Shown here: positions 33,735 to 42,708 of the stretch, piece after piece
Position numbering within the stretch: the stretch's first letter is position 1
How the letters are laid out: each line of letters opens with the position of its first letter
Assembly: GCA_948684385.1 (NCBI GenBank)
Contig: CAPQCU010000001.1
Span: 248,001-312,000 of the forward strand
Direction of reading: 5' to 3'
Source: an uncultured bacterium
GTDB lineage: Bacteria; Cyanobacteriota; Vampirovibrionia; Gastranaerophilales; Gastranaerophilaceae
DNA: 64,000 nucleotides
The notes under the pieces: generated by a model
Seen by the model: the letters and a program-made list of their open reading frames with translations, nothing else
Database searches by the model: none
What the model was told of the DNA's origin: nothing
Position numbers and translations under genes: made by a program

Positions 33735-35285
33735 TTAGTTTAGAATTTCAAAATTATTATCTAATTGTTGTGGTAATAAAAAATTAAATCGTTTTTCAAA
33801 TTCTGACAGGCTTGCATATCCTAAATTCTTTGAAATTATATTAATTTGAATACCTTTGTTTACGAGAAGATGAATATGTGTGTTTAAAAGTAAATCATAA
33901 TCTTCAATATCTATGTTATTAAAGATTCTACCGGTTTTATTATTGGGAATATTTTTAAAAAGTATTTGAGGGATCCTCAAATCTCTGTTTTTGTATAATG
34001 TTCTGTGTTTTATGATTGTATTATTCACTATAGCTTTATTTATTTTTACAACTCTGCGTTCAAAATCTATATCGGTATATTCTAATGCAGCAAGCTCTGC
34101 CGGAGTTATACCTAAACATATTATCCATAATTTTTCCAACTGATTTTTTATTATATTTTTAATATCCTTATCCGTTAAAATTTTAGTTTCTAACATTGGA
34201 AGTAAAGTATTATTAGCACTAAAATGAAAATCAATATTGCAATCCCCATATTCTAACATAATTAAACGCAATAAATTTGTAAATCTTTTAATGCTTGATG
34301 GAGTAAATCCTTCTGCAATTTTGTAACTTTGATAATTTTGCAATACTTGAGGAGTAATGTCTTTAAACTTATAGTTTTTAAAATAAGGTAGTAAATGATT
34401 CTTTAAGTAACCTTTTCTAGATATATCAAATTCGTTTTTGCTTTTTTCGATACTTTTTAGGTAAACTCTAGCTCCTTGTATAAAATTTTCATATTTTATT
34501 TCATTCTTGTTTTTAATCTCTTTATAATTACTAGTAGTCGTAGGATGATTAATTTCTGCTAAATTTAATGGTAAATTCCTCAGTTTATCAATTACTTCTT
34601 TTGAATATTCTTTATCTAGCCTTCTTTTAAAAGCTGCAGGATGGGGTAATATCTCATATTTTTTCTTTAGCATCTTCACACATTGGCTTAATGTATATTT
34701 ATAACTTGTAAAATATAGACTTTTAAAATCTTCAAACATTTCATCTGTGACAGAACTTTTATGATTATCATTCTTATACAAAGGAATTAAACCTTTTATT
34801 CCATAGGTTACATAATCTCTTCGTTTTCTCATTAATGTTGAATATGAAACTTTATATTCAGGAGTATCTTTACCTAATTGCTTTAAAAATTTATAAAGCC
34901 TTATTCCATTAAGATTTCCTGCTAATTTTAAAACAGTCATATGTTTTATAATTTTAGCCTTCGCCCAGTCAGGAGTATTGTTAAAGATTTCTTGCTCGTT
35001 TTCTTTCTTAAAGAGCTGTTTTGTATTTATTGTTTTAAAATCTATATTAACTTTTTTGATTTTTTTATCACTCTTATTTTCTATAATTGCAGTCAAAGCG
35101 GACTTTTCTTTGTTTTGTGCTATATAACCATATTCTTTGTCAGATATTTTTTTGATAATTCCATCATCTTCAAAATTATCTATTACCGGTACTAAAGCTT
35201 TTTCATCATATTCCGACATTATTGCAATGTCATCAATTGTAAATCTGCTAAGACGTTTGATTAGTTTCAAAATTTTCTGTTTCAT
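33735..35285 (-). CDS. MuA-domain/dead tyrosine-recombinase fusion, element B third gene
   Basis: 516 residues. A winged helix (1-60) is followed by a region (about 105-240) reading PDWAKAKIIKHMTVLKLAGN and HPAAFKRRLDKEYSKEVI, which follows the MuA-type end-binding domains of the DDE transposases. Then come a SAM-like core-binding domain (about 265-345) and a tyrosine-recombinase catalytic fold beginning LTDKDIKNII and CLGITPAELAALEYTDID. The first catalytic Arg is Thr, HxxR is absent (LLNTHIHLL), GH is GY, and the nucleophile region reads KRFNF. All canonical catalytic residues are therefore lost, arguing for a structural or regulatory role. It starts 38 nt inside the ATPase gene, so translation is coupled. 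Confidence 0.78.
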   Translation of the reverse strand: MKQKILKLIKRLSRFTIDDIAIMSEYDEKALVPVIDNFEDDGIIKKISDKEYGYIAQNKEKSALTAIIENKSDKKIKKVNIDFKTINTKQLFKKENEQEIFNNTPDWAKAKIIKHMTVLKLAGNLNGIRLYKFLKQLGKDTPEYKVSYSTLMRKRRDYVTYGIKGLIPLYKNDNHKSSVTDEMFEDFKSLYFTSYKYTLSQCVKMLKKKYEILPHPAAFKRRLDKEYSKEVIDKLRNLPLNLAEINHPTTTSNYKEIKNKNEIKYENFIQGARVYLKSIEKSKNEFDISRKGYLKNHLLPYFKNYKFKDITPQVLQNYQSYKIAEGFTPSSIKRFTNLLRLIMLEYGDCNIDFHFSANNTLLPMLETKILTDKDIKNIIKNQLEKLWIICLGITPAELAALEYTDIDFERRVVKINKAIVNNTIIKHRTLYKNRDLRIPQILFKNIPNNKTGRIFNNIDIEDYDLLLNTHIHLLVNKGIQINIISKNLGYASLSEFEKRFNFLLPQQLDNNFEILN

Positions 35286-35967
35286 TTATTACAATCTCCT
35301 TTAACATAATTTCATCTATTGAAGTCAAACCATTTGCATTAGCAATAGCTTCAGCTTTATTAATAATTTTTACTAGTTGGCGGAATCTATTAATATTTGA
35401 ATTTACATACCTTAATGCACAATCAGTAAAAGCGACTTCACTTAACTCTTTAATAATTTCAGCAATATCTTGTTTAGAAAAAGGTTCAAATTTAACAATT
35501 TCTGAAAGTCTGTCGTATAAATGCTTATACCTTTTTAATCTAGATTTAGCATTAGTCATTCCAACTAAAATAATTGGAATATTTGTTTTATCATGTATAT
35601 CTCGAAGGGTTTCAACAATTTTGGTATCAATTGTTAAATAATCAATTTCATCAATTATTAGTATTTGAGGGTTGGTTATCAAATTTTTGATAATAAGATT
35701 AAAACAATCAGAGATTCTACTACTAGCTATTTCCCCCATTTCATCTAGAATTTCAGTCAACAGCCATCTAGCAGACATCAATTGAGTACAGCGGACTAAA
35801 ATAGCATCATTCTTTAAAGCCCACCAGTTAATTGTTTGTGTTTTTCCTAGACCAGGCTCTCCATATACAAGAGCCATTCCTGGAACACCCTCTGCTCTAT
35901 TTTGTAAATTACCTACCATTGATATAAACTGTTTTACATTTTTTGTCTTTACAAAAACTTTTCTCAC
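35248..35967 (-). CDS. MuB/TniB-like AAA ATPase, element B
   Basis: 239 residues. Walker A GEPGLGKT at 36-43, Walker B ILIIDEIDYL at 102-111, a sensor segment VGMTNAKSRLKR and arginine-rich YDRLSEI. This is the small target-selection ATPase that partners MuA-type transposases (MuB, TniB, TnsC-like). It begins 12 nt after the transposase stop with AAAGGAGG upstream. A truncated relative lies at 24530-25099. Confidence 0.88.
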   Translation of the reverse strand: MRKVFVKTKNVKQFISMVGNLQNRAEGVPGMALVYGEPGLGKTQTINWWALKNDAILVRCTQLMSARWLLTEILDEMGEIASSRISDCFNLIIKNLITNPQILIIDEIDYLTIDTKIVETLRDIHDKTNIPIILVGMTNAKSRLKRYKHLYDRLSEIVKFEPFSKQDIAEIIKELSEVAFTDCALRYVNSNINRFRQLVKIINKAEAIANANGLTSIDEIMLKEIVINETENFETNQTS

Positions 35968-35979
35968 GTTTACCTCCTT

Positions 35980-38061
35980 TTATGAATAAATTTCTTTAAA
36001 TTCGCTTGATTGAATATAATTTGTCAACCAAGTTCGGTCATCATTGGTTATGCAACCATTTTGCATATGCCACTCATATCTTTCGTAGCTTGTTGTAAAA
36101 ATTGGACGAGCAACAATTGAGGTCTTGATTTTTGGTATAATTTTTTGCTCTTTTGGAACAACAGGTTTTACTGGTTCATTTGGAATTTTGATTTCATTGA
36201 CCATTTTTGATTCAATCAATGGAATATCGTCTAAACTGAAATGTTCCTTGATGGCTTTTATGGTTTTACGTCTTAACTTGGCTTGTTTTTCAATCTTTTG
36301 TTTGTAATCTTCAATATCTTTAATATCACCCATCTGTGCAGCAAGTGGATGCGTTTCTGTAACACGATTAGCCTTACAAATAAATTCCCCTTTTAAGGTA
36401 TAAACTTTGATATAGCTTAAATCAAATAAACTATATTTAATTATTGCTTTTTCTTTAATACCATATAATTCTTCATCAAAATAATCTGCTTTTAAAAACC
36501 TAATACCATTCCTGCCAATGGTCTTAACCTCTTGTGCCATCATTAAATCGTCTAAATTTTTCTCATCAATGTTTTGCTTTTTAACTTCATCTAAAACTTC
36601 TTTAACGGTTTTCCCTTCAGCATTTGTACAAGGTTGAGAGTGCTTGTATTCTAACCATTTATTTATTAATGCAATAGCTTGTTCTATCGTTGGAGTGAAT
36701 TCATATTTTTCATGCATTGCTTTGTGCAATTTTTCATTTCTTTTCATCCAAGCCGGCTTATTCTCTATACTTGTTCCAATATAGCTCGGCATCAATTTTT
36801 CAAACCCTTCTTGAAAATCCAAAAAGAAACGTTCTATTACTTTTGCTCTAGCATTGTACGGTGTTGCATATACAGGTTTTATTCCTAATTTTTCGTAAAC
36901 ACCTGTAAATCCTAACTCTTCAAACTTTTTATCTCCATTAAAAAATTTAGATTTAAAAGCTCTGCCATTATCTTGATATACAAACTCCGGAATATGATCC
37001 ATATTTAAAATGGCATTTCTTAAGGCTGAAGCGATATTTTGAGTACATTCTTCAAGCATAATATCATATCCCACAAGACCGCCGGATTTCCAATCCAAGA
37101 ATCCCAATAAAGTTGCCCTACAAGGTTTGCCTGTAAATGGATTTATAACTTGGAAATTTAGGGTATGTCCATCAGCTATTAGAACTTGTCCGGGTTTTAA
37201 TAGAGAAGCATTTCTTACTATATATGGTTCTACTTTATCTTTTAGTGCTTTTTGTCCTTCTCGCGCTAATGTCCATTTATCTAAATTAAAATCTCGAAAC
37301 CAATATGCATATCTTCTAAAAGTTATATCTTTAGGAAGTATTTCGTATCCTCTCTCCATTAATATATGTTTTGTCAGGCTAATGGATTTGCCTATAGAAA
37401 AATTATTCGGAGATAAAAGTATTTTTAAGAATATTTTTATTTGTTCATCGTTTAATGTTGTATTATATTCTTTTCTTGTTGAATATTTATATTGACCAAC
37501 TAAAGCTGTCCAGTCATTTTTGTATCCTAATGTTCTTCTCCATCTATATAATGAACCTACGGAAACTTTACCGAGAATTTTAAAGATTTCTTCATGTAAA
37601 AAACCTGTGTTATATAATTGAATAAATTTGAAATCAATATTTTCTTTATTATTAGATTTGAATTGATTATTTTTCTTTTCCCTTTTTTCATTATTTCTAA
37701 AATCAATCCAACTTCTCACAATATCATATTTGGCTAGTGCCATTCTCTTTTGATTTTCTGATATTAATTTTTCTTGTTTGATTTCAAAATTATTTAATTC
37801 AATTATTTCATTGTCTATATGTTTAAAATCATCATAATATTCTTGTATATATTTAATTTGGTACTCTTCTTCTAAAGTCGACAGTTTAATTTTATATGTT
37901 TTGCCACCTCTGACATTTTCTACCTTATATTCATATTTATTTTGATTGAGTGAAAGACGAACTCCTCTTTTTGTAATACCTTTAAGTTTTGCAACGGTTT
38001 CAACATCTACCCAAGTTTGAGTTCTGTCTATATTATTTAATATGTTATTATTATCCGACAT
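35980..38061 (-). CDS. MuA-type DDE transposase, element B
   Basis: 693 residues. The N-terminal helix-turn-helix (VETVAKLKGITKRGVRLSLN) is followed by linker and winged domains. The rve core contains IADGHTLNF (Asp near 298), YQDNGRAFK (Asp near 358) and VIERFF (Glu near 405); the C-terminal barrel begins KTIGRNGIRF. The triad is intact. The last 120 residues are Lys/Pro-rich, as in MuA domain III that contacts MuB. First gene of the three-gene operon, leftward; AGGAGATTACT precedes the ATG. Confidence 0.9.
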   Translation of the reverse strand: MSDNNNILNNIDRTQTWVDVETVAKLKGITKRGVRLSLNQNKYEYKVENVRGGKTYKIKLSTLEEEYQIKYIQEYYDDFKHIDNEIIELNNFEIKQEKLISENQKRMALAKYDIVRSWIDFRNNEKREKKNNQFKSNNKENIDFKFIQLYNTGFLHEEIFKILGKVSVGSLYRWRRTLGYKNDWTALVGQYKYSTRKEYNTTLNDEQIKIFLKILLSPNNFSIGKSISLTKHILMERGYEILPKDITFRRYAYWFRDFNLDKWTLAREGQKALKDKVEPYIVRNASLLKPGQVLIADGHTLNFQVINPFTGKPCRATLLGFLDWKSGGLVGYDIMLEECTQNIASALRNAILNMDHIPEFVYQDNGRAFKSKFFNGDKKFEELGFTGVYEKLGIKPVYATPYNARAKVIERFFLDFQEGFEKLMPSYIGTSIENKPAWMKRNEKLHKAMHEKYEFTPTIEQAIALINKWLEYKHSQPCTNAEGKTVKEVLDEVKKQNIDEKNLDDLMMAQEVKTIGRNGIRFLKADYFDEELYGIKEKAIIKYSLFDLSYIKVYTLKGEFICKANRVTETHPLAAQMGDIKDIEDYKQKIEKQAKLRRKTIKAIKEHFSLDDIPLIESKMVNEIKIPNEPVKPVVPKEQKIIPKIKTSIVARPIFTTSYERYEWHMQNGCITNDDRTWLTNYIQSSEFKEIYS

Positions 38062-38077
38062 AGTAATCTCCTAATTC

Positions 38078-38540
38078 GAAGTCATTGTATGTTAGATTGA
38101 AATTTATCAAATTGGAAGTCATTGAGGAGGAAGTGTGTCGTTTTGTATCCTAAAATTTCAAATTGTAAAGTAAAATAAATTACTTCATTTTATTATGTTG
38201 AAGTAATTTATTAAAAAACTTTTAAATACCTTTTAAAAATTTACATTTTGAGGGAAAATTTCTCACAAAAACTTCCTACTTAAGGATTTTAAAGCAATCA
38301 GATGTAAGTAACAGAAAGAATGAGAAAACTACAATAAATTACCTGAAACGAGAGGGAAGTAAATTCCACGTTACAAGAGGGAAAGAATGAATTTTACTGC
38401 ATTATAAACACTTCCGACTTTTTCATATTTTATGGTTTGAGGTAATTTATAATGTCAATTTGGCATCAATACCTAAAAGCCAAATATATCAAAGGATTAA
38501 GGCAAAATGCGAGGATTTAAAACGGATTTTTGAGGTAATT
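38078..38540. repeat. repeats at the transposase-proximal end of Mu-like element B
   Basis: AATTCGAAGTCATTG and AATTGGAAGTCATTG lie near 38078 and 38113. A perfect 14-bp inverted repeat AATAAATTACTTCA/TGAAGTAATTTATT occupies 38174-38212. Related AATTACCT or AGGTAATT units follow at about 38333-38346, 38438-38450 and 38531-38540, and TTCCGACTT lies at 38412-38420. This gene-free stretch (38062-38639) is what the end of a Mu-like transposon should look like. The outermost end is not determined. Confidence 0.5.
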
Positions 38541-38639
38541 AAAGCGGACATATTTGCTAAATTAATTTGACCGAAACTATTTTGCGGGAACTCGGCTAAT
38601 ATTCAAATGTGTCGGGGGTTTTAGCGAGTTCTTGTTAAA

Positions 38640-41003
38640 TTAACGGACTTTCCGTTTGTCCTGTAACTTTATATTTGCAACTCCGCCTATTTCAACACCG
38701 TCAATTAATTCTTCTTGTTTTATGCCCATAACCTCCATCGACATATTACAAGCAATAAACTTGACTCCATTTTCCTGTGCTTGTTTGATTAATTCCGCCA
38801 GAGTTGAAACATTTTTATTTTTCATAACCCATTTCATCATAGCTGAACCCATACCAAACATATTCATTTTCGAAAGTGTAAGTTTTTCTGCTCCTTTTGG
38901 CATCATTAAACCAAACATTGTATCAATGAATGATTTTTTTACGTTTACATTTTCTTTTCTTAAAATGTTCAATCCCCAAAAAGTAAAAAACATTGTAACA
39001 TCTTTCCCGCTTGCTTTTGCACCGTTTGCAATTATAAAAGAAGCTAAAGCTTTATCTAAATCATTTGAAAAAACAACGATTGTCTGTCCGTTTTTTGTTT
39101 CATTAATACTATTTTTATCTTGCAGATTGCCTTTTTGGATTGTTGCAACAATTTTTTTATCAATAGTATCCAAATTCAATAATCTGTTTCCCGTTGAACT
39201 GCACCAAGCCTCAACATCAGAATAAAATCCTTTATCTGTTGAAGTTATTTCTAAAACATCACCTTCATTAAGATTAGACACATTTTCAGAAAGTTTCATA
39301 ATAGGTCCCGGACAAGATAAACCGCAAGCATCAATTTTCGTAATATTCTGATTTTCTGATACTGCAACTGCTTGCAGTGTGCTTGTTTTGGTAATTTTTC
39401 CTTCCTTATCTCTTTGAATTTCAGAATACAACTTCATTCCGCCCATAAACGAATAAACATTATTAAATCCGTTTTGAATAAGTATTCTTGAAGCTAAATA
39501 GCTTGTATAGCCCGAATTACAAATCAAAATAACTTTTTTATCTTTTGGAATTTCATCAAGCCTGTTTCTCAATGTTTCAATCGGAATATTAATTGCTCCT
39601 TCAATTGTTTTTGTATTAAAACTTTCAGGAATTCTCACATCAATCACAAAAGAACCTTCTAAATCTTCATAAAATGCGGGTTTTACAAAACCTTTCAATA
39701 CATTATCAGCGCACATTCCCAAAATATTTATAGGGTCTTTAGCAGACGAATACGGCGGAGCATAACATAACTCGCTATCCAAAAGTTCTTGCACGCTACC
39801 ATTATTTCTCATTATTGAAGAAATTACATCAATTCTTTTTTCTACGCCTTCTTGACCAACAGCTTGTGCACCTAAAATTTTACCATCATTATTGAATAAT
39901 AGTTTATAAAAAGTTGAAGTTGCATCAGGATAGTATCCTGCATGAGAATTTCCAAATGTTAAAATCTTCCAATAAGAAATATTTTCTCTTTTTAAAATCT
40001 TTTCATTGTATCCTGTACAAGCAACGGTATAATCAAAAACTTTTAAAACAGATGTACCTTGCGATTTTTTGTAAGTTGAATGAATTCCGCAAATATTATC
40101 AGCAATAATTCGACCTTGCCTGTTGGCAGGTCCTGCTAAAGGAATTAAAACATCATTATCGGTTACAAAGCTTTTTATTTCAACACTATCACCGCCTGCA
40201 TAAATATTTTCATCAGAAGTTTGCATTTTGTCATTAACCTTAATGCCACGATTAGTCTCTAAACCAGCATTTTGCGCCAAAGTAATCTCCGGTTTTACTC
40301 CGATTGCCAAAATTGCAATATCATATTCAAATCTTTTACTTGAATTTAACTCTATTTCACCGTCAGAAAATCTTTTTACCCCATCGGATAAAATAAGTTC
40401 TACCCCGTTAACCCTCATCTCATTTTGTGCAAAACAAGCAACTTCATAATCAACAGGAGCAAGAATCTGATTAGATAGTTCGACAACTTTAGTGTTAATT
40501 CCAAGATGAGCTAAGTTCTCAGCCATTTCAATACCAATAAAACCCGCACCTATTACAATAGCTGATTTAACATTATTTTTTGAAATATAATTTTTAATTT
40601 TATCAGCATCATCCAAAGTTCTTACAGTAAAAATGTTTTTGTTATTAATTCCTTCTAATGGAGAAATTATCGGATTTCCTCCCTGTGCTAAGACAAGTTT
40701 GTCATAATAAAATTTTTCACCAAGATTAGATAAAACATATTTTTCTTCTCTGTTAATTTCAACTACTTCTGTATTTAATCGAATATCAATATTAAACATA
40801 TTCTTAAATTTTTGAGGGTTTGATACAAGGATTTTTTCTCTATCATTAATTACATCTGAGCAGTAATATGGCAAACCGCAATTTGCAATTGAAACTTCAT
40901 TAGTACGTTCAAGAATAGTTATTTCACAATTTTCATCCAATCTTCTTAACCTTGTTGCACAACTTGCACCACATGCTCCACCTCCGATTATAATTACTCT
41001 CAT
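38640..41003 (-). CDS. four-domain flavoprotein: CoA-disulfide-reductase-like, rhodanese, TusA, DsrE
   Basis: 787 residues. A pyridine-nucleotide-disulfide oxidoreductase (1 to about 445) has GGGACGASC and the redox Cys in SIANCGLPYY (C42), as in CoA-disulfide/persulfide reductases. A rhodanese domain (about 455-545) has active Cys in CNSGYTS. A TusA-like domain (about 565-640) has GLSCPGP. A DsrE-like domain ends with FIACNMSMEV. Together they form a sulfur relay that reduces or shuttles persulfide. AACGGAGGTGCA precedes ATG 41003; the earlier in-frame start would run into the neighbouring gene. It may be host rather than element sequence. Confidence 0.88.
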   Translation of the reverse strand: MRVIIIGGGACGASCATRLRRLDENCEITILERTNEVSIANCGLPYYCSDVINDREKILVSNPQKFKNMFNIDIRLNTEVVEINREEKYVLSNLGEKFYYDKLVLAQGGNPIISPLEGINNKNIFTVRTLDDADKIKNYISKNNVKSAIVIGAGFIGIEMAENLAHLGINTKVVELSNQILAPVDYEVACFAQNEMRVNGVELILSDGVKRFSDGEIELNSSKRFEYDIAILAIGVKPEITLAQNAGLETNRGIKVNDKMQTSDENIYAGGDSVEIKSFVTDNDVLIPLAGPANRQGRIIADNICGIHSTYKKSQGTSVLKVFDYTVACTGYNEKILKRENISYWKILTFGNSHAGYYPDATSTFYKLLFNNDGKILGAQAVGQEGVEKRIDVISSIMRNNGSVQELLDSELCYAPPYSSAKDPINILGMCADNVLKGFVKPAFYEDLEGSFVIDVRIPESFNTKTIEGAINIPIETLRNRLDEIPKDKKVILICNSGYTSYLASRILIQNGFNNVYSFMGGMKLYSEIQRDKEGKITKTSTLQAVAVSENQNITKIDACGLSCPGPIMKLSENVSNLNEGDVLEITSTDKGFYSDVEAWCSSTGNRLLNLDTIDKKIVATIQKGNLQDKNSINETKNGQTIVVFSNDLDKALASFIIANGAKASGKDVTMFFTFWGLNILRKENVNVKKSFIDTMFGLMMPKGAEKLTLSKMNMFGMGSAMMKWVMKNKNVSTLAELIKQAQENGVKFIACNMSMEVMGIKQEELIDGVEIGGVANIKLQDKRKVR

Positions 41004-41071
41004 TGCACCTCCGTTTAAGTTTGAATATGTGTTGACATTATCAAAAATGATATGATAGACTTCGCCGGAGG

Positions 41072-41812
41072 TCAAGTAACGCGTAAACTTGATTGCATCA
41101 ATGAATGTTTTCTTATGTATTTGGAACGAAGAGAGTTGTTTGAAATTCTAACCTGCTCTATATATGTTTTTGCATTTTTAAACCTGTCTTTACCGGCAAA
41201 ATACATACTTCTGCGAATAAAATCGTCTTTAGGTCCAAAGTTAACAGCTAATCGTTCACCCGGTTCTCCGACACAAGAACATCCGCCGTTATATCTTCGA
41301 ATATGAAGTCGTAAACCATCGTCGGTAGTTGAGCTAAATTTGTGCATCATATCTTTACTACCCTCAAAATATTCTGACTGTTTCAATATATGATTTATTT
41401 TATTACCCTTGCTGTCAAAAACTTGTGTAACTCCATAAGCAGGTAATTTCTTTCCTTCCAGCCTATAACAAAATGGTATACCCGGTGTTTGTATAACTGA
41501 TTTAATGACTTTATTATCTTTTCCGAGAGTCGTAATAACTTCTGTTGTGCGTTCACGTCCTTGAAATTTATATTTGTATGATTTTACAAATATTGTACCC
41601 CCATCACCGGTATTAAAATAAGGTATTCCTAAATTTGTAATTTCTTTGTTGTTCAAAATTTTTGAATAATATTTTTTAGGAATTGCAAACCATTCACCTA
41701 TTTTTTTAGATTGAGAAATCTTAAAACTTCCTATTGTACGGTCATAAATTTCCTCAGCAAAATCGGATACGTATTCCAAAATTCTTCTCTTTATGATTTT
41801 GAATTTCATCAT
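41072..41812 (-). CDS. uncharacterised 246-residue protein
   Basis: No domain recognised and no signal peptide. Beta-rich middle (GGTIFVKSYKYKFQGRERTT, then VIKSVIQTPGIPFCYRLEGK), a CSCVGEPGER turn and a basic C-terminal tail. It lies 68 nt upstream of the flavoprotein, same direction. Two adjacent ATGs could both serve as starts. Confidence 0.5.
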   Translation of the reverse strand: MMKFKIIKRRILEYVSDFAEEIYDRTIGSFKISQSKKIGEWFAIPKKYYSKILNNKEITNLGIPYFNTGDGGTIFVKSYKYKFQGRERTTEVITTLGKDNKVIKSVIQTPGIPFCYRLEGKKLPAYGVTQVFDSKGNKINHILKQSEYFEGSKDMMHKFSSTTDDGLRLHIRRYNGGCSCVGEPGERLAVNFGPKDDFIRRSMYFAGKDRFKNAKTYIEQVRISNNSLRSKYIRKHSLMQSSLRVT

Positions 41813-41868
41813 ATCTAATAAAAAACATAAAAAAATAAATTTTGCCAGTTATTAACTTTCAAGGACTT

Positions 41869-42180
41869 TTACAAAAATTTTAAACCTGTAATTCCTGAAA
41901 TGATAAATGTTATACAAACAATTCTCATAACTGTTACGGGTTCTTTGAATAAAAGTATTCCTAATATAACTGTGCCAATTGTGCCGATACCTGTCCAAAC
42001 TGCATAAGCTGTTCCTAATGGTATATTTTTTAGTGCAAGAGATAAAAAATAGAAACTTAAAATCATTCCAACAACAGTTAAAATACTAATTGTTACATTA
42101 GAAAATCCGTCTGATAGTTTCATTCCAATAGCCCATGCAATTTCAAAAATTCCTGCGATTAATAAATAAAACCAATACAT
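41869..42180 (-). CDS. SMR-family transporter, Gdx/SugE-like
   Basis: 103 residues with four membrane helices. IAGIFEIAWAIGMKLSDGF contains the conserved Glu (near 13) and WAIGMK, and TAYAVWTGIGTIGT is typical of SugE/Gdx, which export guanidinium in exchange for protons, rather than EmrE-type drug pumps. AAAGGAGAATAATT precedes the ATG. The 130-nt leader holds a strong hairpin. Confidence 0.85.
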   Translation of the reverse strand: MYWFYLLIAGIFEIAWAIGMKLSDGFSNVTISILTVVGMILSFYFLSLALKNIPLGTAYAVWTGIGTIGTVILGILLFKEPVTVMRIVCITFIISGITGLKFL

Positions 42181-42204
42181 AATTATTCTCCTTTTTTACA
42201 TACA

Positions 42205-42295
42205 AAAACGCATCTTTCAAATATTCCTTCAAAGGCCTAATGGAATATTAAAAGATGTGTAAAATAACACTCCAGATGACTATTTGTAACAGTAA
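42205..42295 (-). promoter_or_regulatory. hairpin leader of the SMR gene, possible attenuator
   Basis: On the minus strand CATCTTTTAATATTCC pairs with GGAATATTTGAAAGATG around a 14-nt loop, directly followed by CGTTTTTG. A smaller GTGT/ACAC hairpin precedes it. Either it ends transcription of the upstream 125-residue gene, or it is a leader attenuator. Gdx genes are often guanidine-riboswitch controlled, but I do not see the conserved ykkC sequences. Confidence 0.35.
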
Positions 42296-42313
42296 AAACG
42301 AGTATTTAGAATT

Positions 42314-42691
42314 TTAAAATTTAATTAAACTTTTAACAATATTCAATAATTTGTTTAAGCAATTAACTAAGTTCCATTTTAAACTTTGAGGAGCAATCTC
42401 TTCTATCTGAGTTTGTGAAATAGTATCTTGTCTTCTATCCTCAAATATTGTTATAACTTTATGGGTGTTCTTGTCATAAGGAATTATGTACCATTTATCA
42501 TGAAATTTGTAACGATATCTTGTAACCCTGTTAGATTGTCTATCTAGCATATAAAAACCTTCGTCATATTTCTGAGATTGGATACGTCTTTGAATTGCTT
42601 TTCTATCAATCTGCACACCTAATCTTTCATCACATCGTTTTTTGAAGTGATATGTTTGATTTTTGGCTTTAGTTTTTCGTTGCTTTTTCAT
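42314..42691 (-). CDS. basic 125-residue protein, unknown
   Basis: Starts MKKQRKTKAKNQTYHFKKRC. The HFKKRCDERLGVQIDRKAI segment, followed by strands YRYKFHDKWYIIPY and KVITIFEDRR, resembles small RelE/DUF4258-like folds (HxxxR helix then a beta sheet). A toxin role is conceivable but no antitoxin is adjacent. It is 17 nt downstream of the 192-residue gene in the same direction. Confidence 0.45.
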   Translation of the reverse strand: MKKQRKTKAKNQTYHFKKRCDERLGVQIDRKAIQRRIQSQKYDEGFYMLDRQSNRVTRYRYKFHDKWYIIPYDKNTHKVITIFEDRRQDTISQTQIEEIAPQSLKWNLVNCLNKLLNIVKSLIKF

Positions 42692-42708
42692 TTATTTGCA
42701 TCTCACGA

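Noticed and set aside
33735..35285. Ordinary site-specific tyrosine integrase
   Set aside because: All canonical catalytic positions are changed, and the N-terminal half is a MuA-type DNA-binding region not found in integrases.
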